Shown: positions 1-5,473 of the stretch, piece by piece
Layout of the letters: each line of letters opens with the position of its first letter
Numbering within the stretch: the stretch's first letter is position 1
NCBI GenBank assembly: GCA_029240955.1
Contig: JARDZH010000108.1
Span: 1 to 6,603 of the forward strand
DNA from: Pseudomonas sp.
GTDB lineage: Bacteria; Pseudomonadota; Gammaproteobacteria; Pseudomonadales; Pseudomonadaceae
Direction of reading: 5' to 3'
DNA length: 6,603 nt
The notes under the pieces: generated by a model
Databases searched by the model: none
What the model was told of the DNA's origin: nothing
What the model saw: the letters and a program-made list of their open reading frames with translations, nothing else
Position numbers and translations under genes: made by a program

Positions 1-1
1 A

Positions 2-1054
2 CTGGATCTGTTCGAGCTCAAGGCTGATTACAGCTTGAACGTGATGACGCCGGGGCAGACGCTGAACACACTGACCGCCGCGCTGTACGCTGCCATCGAC
101 CCGGTGCTTGAGCAGATGCAGCCGGATCGGGTGCTGGTCCACGGCGACACGACCACTGCGATGGTTGCCGCCATGTCGGCGTTCCATCGCCGCATCCCGG
201 TCGGCCATGTGGAAGCCGGGCTGCGCACCGGTGACATCTACCAGCCGTGGCCGGAAGAGATGAACCGTCGCAGCATCGACCTGATCTCTGACAAGCTGTT
301 CGTGCCCACCGATGGCTCGCGGCGCAATGTGCTGGGTGAACGCCTGCAAGGCACCTCGTTCGTCACCGGCAACACGGTGATCGATGCCCTGCAGATGACC
401 GCACACCGCATCGAGCACAACCCGCGGTTGCGCCACGCGCTGGATCGCCAATTCAGTTTTCTGCTGCCCGATCGCAAGGTGCTGCTGGTCACCGGCCACC
501 GCCGCGAAAACTTCGGTGACGGCTTCCTGCAGATCTGCGAAGCCCTGCGCCTGCTGGCCAAGCGTGACGATCTGCAGATCGTCTACCCGGTTCACCTCAA
601 CCCCAATGTAAAAGACCCGGTGACCCGCCTGCTGGGCGATCTGCCCAATGTGCATTTGATCGATCCGCTGGATTACCTGTCGTTCGTGCGCCTGATGCAG
701 TTGGCCCATGTGATCCTCACCGATTCCGGTGGTGTGCAGGAAGAAGCGCCGTCGCTGGGTAAGCCGGTGCTGGTAATGCGCGAGGTCACCGAGCGTCCGG
801 AGGCCGTGGCCGCCGGCACGGTGCGGCTGGTCGGCGCCGACACCAATGGCATCGTCCAGGGCGTGTGCGCGCTGTACGACGATGAATTCTTGTGGCGCAG
901 CACCTCGAAAGCGGCCAACCCGTATGGCGATGGCCGCGCCTGCGAGCGAATCGTCGACGCCCTGATGGGCCGCGAAGTGGACGAGTTCGTTGCGCAACGG
1001 CCCGCGAACCGAATCCACGCACGTGTGGCGAATGCCGTGACCCGACTGCATTAG
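2..1054 (+). CDS. wecB: UDP-N-acetylglucosamine 2-epimerase, non-hydrolysing (5' partial)
   Basis: Cytoplasmic enzyme that interconverts UDP-GlcNAc and UDP-ManNAc. The window begins inside the gene: 350 codons are visible, and alignment from memory with E. coli WecB (376 residues) indicates about 46 N-terminal residues are missing, including the FGTRPE nucleotide-binding start. Visible family motifs are VHGDTTT (Asp at 146-148, equivalent to E. coli Asp95), GHVEAGLRTGD (Glu at 212-214, Glu117), PWPEE (Glu at 254-256, Glu131), GNTVIDAL, TGHRRENFG (His at 497-499, His213), YPVHLNPNV, and the UDP-binding block TDSGGVQEEAPSLGKPV. All the catalytic acidic residues I can place are present, so it should be active. 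After the usual end region (NPYGDG, then ERIVDALMG) it carries a tail of roughly 20 residues that the E. coli protein lacks. Its neighbours suggest it is a dedicated UDP-ManNAc supplier for the NfrB glycosyltransferase. The ttg and atg codons at 35 and 44 are internal codons and not the start. Confidence 0.95.
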   Translation: MDLFELKADYSLNVMTPGQTLNTLTAALYAAIDPVLEQMQPDRVLVHGDTTTAMVAAMSAFHRRIPVGHVEAGLRTGDIYQPWPEEMNRRSIDLISDKLFVPTDGSRRNVLGERLQGTSFVTGNTVIDALQMTAHRIEHNPRLRHALDRQFSFLLPDRKVLLVTGHRRENFGDGFLQICEALRLLAKRDDLQIVYPVHLNPNVKDPVTRLLGDLPNVHLIDPLDYLSFVRLMQLAHVILTDSGGVQEEAPSLGKPVLVMREVTERPEAVAAGTVRLVGADTNGIVQGVCALYDDEFLWRSTSKAANPYGDGRACERIVDALMGREVDEFVAQRPANRIHARVANAVTRLH

Positions 1055-1060
1055 AACAAT

Positions 1061-1082
1061 CTGCCGCCGGCGACGGCGGCAG
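1061..1082 (+). promoter_or_regulatory. Perfect 9-bp hairpin with GNRA-type loop between wecB and the bcsB-like gene
   Basis: The arms CTGCCGCCG (1061-1069) and CGGCGGCAG (1074-1082) are exact reverse complements around the loop GCGA, which fits the GNRA tetraloop rule. It begins six bases after the wecB stop codon. No run of T follows (the next bases are GGCTGCGCC), so it does not look like a complete intrinsic terminator. It could stabilise the 3' end of the wecB message, partially attenuate read-through, or be an RNA processing site that sets different levels of the epimerase and the secretion genes. The structure is read directly; the role is inferred. Confidence 0.6.
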
Positions 1083-1132
1083 GGCTGCGCCTGATCTCCC
1101 AGACATCCGTATTGACCGAGAACCCACCCGAA

Positions 1133-3340
1133 ATGACGTCTTCCGTTACCGTAAACACGGCCGCGCTGAGCGCCTTTGTCTGCGCGCTGGGCCTGATGCC
1201 CGTCGCAGCCTTCGCCATCGAGACTCCCCTGAGCCAGGCCATCAGCCGCCTGAATGCCAACACCCAGCAGCAACGGGTGATTGCCCTTGAGGATCTGGGC
1301 ATCGACCGGCCGATCATTCTTGATGCCAGCGATGCGCGCCGCGAGCTGTATCTGCCGGTGCCGGCCGATGTGCCGTTGACGGACGCGACGCTCAATTTCG
1401 ACGCCAGCTACCTGAACGCCGAATCGGCACGCAATACCCTGCTGCTGTCGCTGGACGGTTATCCGGTGCGGGCGCTGGGTCTCAATGAGCCGGAAGGCCC
1501 TGCCAACCTCGAACTGGGCGTGGACAAGGCCGCGCGGGCCAGCGGCTCGCTGCGACTGGGCGTGGCATGGTCTTCGGTCGCGCCTCGGGTGCTGTGCGAA
1601 GAACAGCGCGCCATCGGTAACGTGCTGCGCATCGATCCCAACACCCGCTTGAGCTACAGCTACGATGCGCGCGACCTGCGCAATGTCGGCGCGGCGTGGA
1701 ACGCCTTGCCGGCCAAGCCTGGCATCCTCGTTGCCCCAGGCACCCTGTCCCGTGAAAGTTACGACGCCGCCTGGCGTCTGGGCGTGGCGCTGGAGCGCAT
1801 TGGCAAGGTCGCGCGCATTCTGCCGTTCCCTGCCCTGCAGACCAGTATCGATCTGAGCGGCGTGCGTATTCCTGCCGAACTCAAGCAGATTCCGGCCTTC
1901 GCCAGCCTCGATCATCAGGGCATGCACACGTTCACCGATCCGGCCCAGATCGGCGCCTTGCTGGTGCTCGGTCAGACGCCGGCGTTCAACGCCGACCTGG
2001 CCATCCGCGATCCGCAACTGGCCAAGGCCATCAACGATTCGCTGGACGCCTTGCAGAACCAGGTTCAGGGCCTCGATCCGGAAGCGGCGAAAGCCTTGGG
2101 CCAGTGGCGTGAAAGCCGTATCAATCAGGCACTCGACAGCAGCGGCAGCGACAACGTACGCCTGAGCATGCTCGGTGCGCATCCGTTGCTGGTGGTCAAC
2201 CATGACGCCGTCATCAAGGCTATCGGCCTGTTCGGTTCGGCCTGGAACACGCTGGCCCGCGAGCGTCAGCTGACGCTGGGCGAAGAAGCCAGCATGCCGT
2301 TGAGCGAAGACGGCCGAATCGCCTTGTCACGTCTGGGCGGCAAGCCGGGCGTTATCGAAGTGCTGGCAAGAAGCGACTGGAGCACCTCGTTCCCGCTGGG
2401 CAGCATTGCCTACGACGGTCGGGTACCGGTCAACGCGGTGGTGGACGTCGCAGCGGCACCAGGCGCGACCAGTACGCCACCGGTCGCTACCGTGTTTTTC
2501 AACGATTACCTGATCGGCGCCGCGCAGCTCAATGCCGATGGCAAGAAAGAGCGCATCGAAGCGCGCATTCCGCGCTATGCCCTGGCGGCGCAGAACACGC
2601 TGCGCGTGTCATTCCAGCGTCAGCCGGTCAGCAACGAGTGCCGCGAAACACCGCAGCCGTTCCCGGTGTCGGTGCTGCCGACCAGCCACATCACGCTCGA
2701 CAAGGTCTCGGTCGGTGACGACTTCTCCGGCATGGCCGCGCGCTTTGCCGCCAACACGCAGGTGCTGGTCCCGCAAAGCTACCTGGAACACCCGACCACC
2801 AGCCTGCCGCAGCTGATTCACGTTGCCAGCGCCAGCGGTGTGTCGCCGCTGCGCGCCTCGCTGGCGGTCAGCAGCGACGCCAATGCTGCGGTCACGCCGG
2901 AGCAGTCCTTCCTGGCCTTCGAGCTGCCGGTCAAGGACAGTGCCGAAGCGGTGCAGGTCAGCAACGACGGTCGCCTGTTGATTCATCACAAGGACCAGTC
3001 CCTGCTGGACCTCAAAACGCTGAACCACATGGCGTCGCTGCAGGTGGTCGAGTCCGGCAGTCAGCACGGTCTGGTCTATCGCACCCTGGGCGGGCAATCG
3101 CCCGCTTTCACCCGGCCTCTGCTGCTTGAGCGTGGCAATGTCAGCATCCTGGGCAATGAAGGCGCGTTGGCGACTTTCGATGCCAAGGACCCGACCGGCA
3201 GCCAGATGATCGACAGCGAAGAACCCAAAGGTATGGATGCCTGGCGTACCCCGTCGTGGCTGTGGCTGATTCCGGGCGCCATCATCGTGCTGCTCATTCT
3301 CATGCTGGCCGGCCGTAGCGCCCGTCGCAATCGCCAGTAA
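1133..3340 (+). CDS. bcsB: BcsB-like periplasmic, inner-membrane-anchored polysaccharide synthase subunit
   Basis: A 735-residue protein resembling the BcsB family, the periplasmic partner of cellulose synthase BcsA (about 780 residues in E. coli). It starts with a signal peptide (hydrophobic run about residues 10-27, likely cleavage after AFA before IETPL). A large periplasmic region follows with two BcsB-like blocks: VLCEEQRAIGNVLRIDP near residue 155 and NECRETPQPF near residue 503, each followed by a P-x-(S/T)-x-(I/L) strand typical of the carbohydrate-binding/flavodoxin-like repeats. It ends in one transmembrane helix (about 709-727) and a basic tail (RSARRNRQ) consistent with a cytoplasmic C-terminus. 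I prefer the ATG at 1133 to the in-frame TTG at 1112 because it places the signal sequence at the N-terminus, but it has only a weak GAG at 1118-1120, 12 bases upstream. No bcsA, bcsZ or bcsC is visible; the adjacent synthase is NfrB-like, so it probably serves a polymer other than cellulose. The common label 'c-di-GMP-binding regulatory protein BcsB' is historical: in the cellulose system c-di-GMP binds the PilZ domain of BcsA. Confidence 0.85.
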   Translation: MTSSVTVNTAALSAFVCALGLMPVAAFAIETPLSQAISRLNANTQQQRVIALEDLGIDRPIILDASDARRELYLPVPADVPLTDATLNFDASYLNAESARNTLLLSLDGYPVRALGLNEPEGPANLELGVDKAARASGSLRLGVAWSSVAPRVLCEEQRAIGNVLRIDPNTRLSYSYDARDLRNVGAAWNALPAKPGILVAPGTLSRESYDAAWRLGVALERIGKVARILPFPALQTSIDLSGVRIPAELKQIPAFASLDHQGMHTFTDPAQIGALLVLGQTPAFNADLAIRDPQLAKAINDSLDALQNQVQGLDPEAAKALGQWRESRINQALDSSGSDNVRLSMLGAHPLLVVNHDAVIKAIGLFGSAWNTLARERQLTLGEEASMPLSEDGRIALSRLGGKPGVIEVLARSDWSTSFPLGSIAYDGRVPVNAVVDVAAAPGATSTPPVATVFFNDYLIGAAQLNADGKKERIEARIPRYALAAQNTLRVSFQRQPVSNECRETPQPFPVSVLPTSHITLDKVSVGDDFSGMAARFAANTQVLVPQSYLEHPTTSLPQLIHVASASGVSPLRASLAVSSDANAAVTPEQSFLAFELPVKDSAEAVQVSNDGRLLIHHKDQSLLDLKTLNHMASLQVVESGSQHGLVYRTLGGQSPAFTRPLLLERGNVSILGNEGALATFDAKDPTGSQMIDSEEPKGMDAWRTPSWLWLIPGAIIVLLILMLAGRSARRNRQ

Positions 3341-3341
3341 C

Positions 3342-3345
3342 GGGA
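3342..3345 (+). promoter_or_regulatory. Ribosome binding site of nfrB
   Basis: GGGA lies seven bases before the ATG at 3353, inside the 12-base gap after the bcsB-like stop codon. It supports this start and indicates independent initiation close behind the upstream gene, as expected within an operon. Confidence 0.6.
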
Positions 3346-3352
3346 CACATCG

Positions 3353-5473
3353 ATGACATCGCTCTATTGGCCTTACTGGCTGGCCCACTACTACAGCGTG
3401 CTGGAGGTCGCGACCATCGTGGTCGGGACCATCATCCTGATTTCGAGTCTCGACGACCTGATCATCGACCTGTGGTACTGGGCGCGGCGTCTGTATCGCA
3501 AGTTCACCGCCGAGCGCCGCTACCGCCCGCTGACCGTGGAGCAGCTGACCGATCGCGATCAGCAGCCGCTGGCGATCATGGTGCCGGCGTGGCTTGAATA
3601 CGATGTCATCGCGCCGATGATCGAGAACATGGTCTCGACCCTCGATTACCAGAACTACGTGGTGTTCGTCGGCACGTACGTCAACGACCAGCGCACCATC
3701 GATGAAGTCGAACGCATGCGTCGCCGGTACAAACAGCTGCACCGCGTCGAGGTGCCGCATGCCGGCCCGACCTGCAAGGCGGACTGTCTGAACTGGGTGA
3801 TCCAGGCGATCTTTCTGTACGAGCAGACTCACTCGATGAGTTTCGCAGGCGTGGTGCTGCACGACAGTGAAGACGTGCTGCACCCGCTGGAGCTGCGCCT
3901 GTTCAATTACCTGTTGCCGCGCAAGGACATGATCCAGCTGCCGGTCGTGTCGCTGGAACGCAACTGGTACGAATGGGTGGCCGGCACCTACATGGACGAG
4001 TTCGCCGAGTGGCACGGCAAGGACCTGGTCGTGCGCGAAAGCATGACCGACAGCGTGCCGTCGGCCGGCGTCGGCACCTGCTTCTCGCGCCGCGCTTTGC
4101 AGGTGCTGAGCGATGAAAATCAGAACCAGCCGTTCAACACCGACAGCCTGACCGAAGACTACGATGTCGGCGCACGCCTTTACGGCTACGGCATGACCTC
4201 GATCTTCGTGCGCTTTCCGGTGCAATACCGGGTTCTGCGCAAGTCCTGGTTCCGCCCGGCGTACGAGTCGACCCTGGAAATGCCGCTGTGTGTGCGCGAG
4301 TTCTTCCCCGACACCTTCCGCACCGCGTTTCGCCAGAAAGCCCGCTGGACCCTGGGCATCGGCCTGCAAGGCTGGGAACAGATGGGCTGGACCGGCTCGC
4401 TGGCCAACCGCTATCTGCTGTTTCGCGATCGCAAGAGCGTGGTCACCTCGTTCGTCAGCATCATTGCTTATCTGATTCTGATCCAGCTGGTGGCCTTGAT
4501 CGTGCTGCGGGCCAGCGGCCTGTGGGACACCAGCTTTCCGACGCCGTTTGAAACGACCGGTCTAATCCAGTACCTGCTGGTTGCCAACGGCTTTGCGTTG
4601 CTGTGGCGAATCGTGCATCGCTGCTATTTCACGTCGGTGCTCTACGGCTGGCAACACGGTCTGCTGTCGATCCCGCGCATGGTGGTGGGCAACTTCGTCA
4701 ACTTCATGGCTGCGGCCCGCGCGTGGCGCATGTTTCTGGTGGGCAAGCTGCTCAACCGCAAGCTGGTCTGGGACAAGACCATGCACGATTTCCCGTCGGC
4801 GGATCTGGTCGCTCATGCGCCGCGCAAACTGGGCAGCGTGCTGGTGTCCTGGCAGGCGATCAACGATCAGGAACTGCAAAGCGCGCTGAATGAACAGCAG
4901 ACCCGTCAGCTGCCGCTGGGCCGGATTCTTCTCAGCCACGGCTGGCTCGACGATGAAACCCTGGCCGAAGCCATCGCCTTTCAGAGCGAGTTGCCGCGGG
5001 TGTTCGACGTGGCCGGCAAAGCGCGCCTGACCTCAGGACTGGAAGACGAATTCGCGCTGCGCTGGCGTGCAGTGCCGCTGACACCCGACGAGCAGGGCCG
5101 CCCGGCCGTTGCGGTTGCCAGCCCGCTGTCGGCCGAAGGCTTGCAGCAACTGACCGAGCAACTGGGTACTGAACCGGCGCAGCTGATCGCCCGGGAAAGC
5201 GAGATCGTGGCTCAGCTGCGTCAGCTGGAAATCGTACGCGGCCAGCCGCTGTCGGCAGCCGCGCCATTGCTGGGCGACATGCTGATCGAAGAAGGCTTGC
5301 TGGACCGTCAGACCTTTGCCCGCGCAATGCTCAATTACCGCCCGCAACGGCATGGTCGTATCGGCGACTATCTGGTGGACATCGGCGTGCTGTCGCGGGA
5401 AACCATCGAACAGGCCGTGGCCCGACAGCACAGTCGTGCGCATGTACAGACCTCTCTGGAGCCACAGCCATGA
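3353..5473 (+). CDS. nfrB: NfrB-type inner-membrane GT2 glycosyltransferase with C-terminal c-di-GMP-binding (MshEN) repeats
   Basis: A 706-residue inner-membrane processive-type glycosyltransferase of the NfrB (phage N4 adsorption protein B) family. An N-terminal transmembrane helix (about 16-33) precedes a cytoplasmic GT-A domain with the GT2 signatures: VPAW followed by Asp112 (VNDQ), HDSED (Asp171, Glu173, Asp174; metal/UDP binding), TED (267-269, catalytic base region) and QKARW (328-332, acceptor/terminal-sugar site). Hydrophobic helices follow at about 364-386 and 403-420, then an amphipathic or membrane segment near 438-460 and the motif VWDKTxHxFP (472-481). The C-terminal part resembles the N-terminal domain of GspE/MshE ATPases: 24-residue LG...G...Q units at 492-515, 521-544, 639-662 and 669-692, with a GspE_N-like beta/alpha stretch (RWRAVPL, then VAVASPLSAEGLQQL) between the pairs. 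MshEN units bind c-di-GMP in known family members, and E. coli NfrB is reported to be c-di-GMP-activated. The gene is preceded by a good RBS and overlaps nfrA by four bases. The polymerised sugar is probably UDP-ManNAc-derived given the adjacent wecB; this is inference. Confidence 0.93.
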   Translation: MTSLYWPYWLAHYYSVLEVATIVVGTIILISSLDDLIIDLWYWARRLYRKFTAERRYRPLTVEQLTDRDQQPLAIMVPAWLEYDVIAPMIENMVSTLDYQNYVVFVGTYVNDQRTIDEVERMRRRYKQLHRVEVPHAGPTCKADCLNWVIQAIFLYEQTHSMSFAGVVLHDSEDVLHPLELRLFNYLLPRKDMIQLPVVSLERNWYEWVAGTYMDEFAEWHGKDLVVRESMTDSVPSAGVGTCFSRRALQVLSDENQNQPFNTDSLTEDYDVGARLYGYGMTSIFVRFPVQYRVLRKSWFRPAYESTLEMPLCVREFFPDTFRTAFRQKARWTLGIGLQGWEQMGWTGSLANRYLLFRDRKSVVTSFVSIIAYLILIQLVALIVLRASGLWDTSFPTPFETTGLIQYLLVANGFALLWRIVHRCYFTSVLYGWQHGLLSIPRMVVGNFVNFMAAARAWRMFLVGKLLNRKLVWDKTMHDFPSADLVAHAPRKLGSVLVSWQAINDQELQSALNEQQTRQLPLGRILLSHGWLDDETLAEAIAFQSELPRVFDVAGKARLTSGLEDEFALRWRAVPLTPDEQGRPAVAVASPLSAEGLQQLTEQLGTEPAQLIARESEIVAQLRQLEIVRGQPLSAAAPLLGDMLIEEGLLDRQTFARAMLNYRPQRHGRIGDYLVDIGVLSRETIEQAVARQHSRAHVQTSLEPQP
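4826..4984 (+). other. First MshEN c-di-GMP-binding module within nfrB
   Basis: Encodes NfrB residues 492-544: two 24-residue units (492-515 and 521-544) separated by exactly five residues, the spacing known for MshEN domains. Each has LG at positions 2-3, an aliphatic at 6 and Q at 24. The first unit has Lys492 where Arg is usual and Gln501 in place of the conserved Gly; the second has Pro521 in place of Arg but keeps Gly530. Residues up to about 625 look like the remainder of a GspE N-terminal domain. Confidence 0.8.
5267..5428 (+). other. Second MshEN-like module at the C-terminus of nfrB
   Basis: Encodes NfrB residues 639-692: two further 24-residue units (639-662 and 669-692) separated by six residues. 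The second unit is closest to consensus (Arg669, Ile670, Gly671, Gly678, Gln692). The first has Leu639 in place of Arg and Tyr662 in place of Gln. It lies just before the end of the protein, so the enzyme carries a tandem of two MshEN-like modules. Confidence 0.7.
5458..5461 (+). promoter_or_regulatory. Ribosome binding site of nfrA inside the nfrB 3' end
   Basis: GGAG sits eight bases before the ATG at 5470, within the last codons of nfrB. With the ATGA stop/start overlap it indicates translational coupling, keeping synthase and outer-membrane component in step. Confidence 0.65.

Noticed and set aside
1112..1140. TTGACC resembling a -35 promoter box just before the bcsB-like gene.
   Set aside because: A matching -10 box at 16-18 bp would fall inside the coding sequence and none resembling TATAAT is there.
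3090..3105. Hairpin GCGGGC-AATC-GCCCGC followed by TTTC, resembling a short terminator.
   Set aside because: It is inside the bcsB-like coding region, has a stem of only six pairs and just three T residues; expected by chance in GC-rich coding DNA.
1112..3340. Assignment of the window to a cellulose biosynthesis operon on the strength of the BcsB-like protein.
   Set aside because: The adjacent synthase is NfrB-like with MshEN repeats, not BcsA with PilZ, and there is no bcsZ or bcsC; wecB points to an amino-sugar polymer.
2609..4369. Long open frame on the - strand (586 codons) antisense to the bcsB-like gene and nfrB.
   Set aside because: It lies wholly opposite two well-supported genes, its translation is rich in His/Gln/Arg with no recognisable motif, and such frames are expected opposite GC-rich coding sequence with strong third-position bias.
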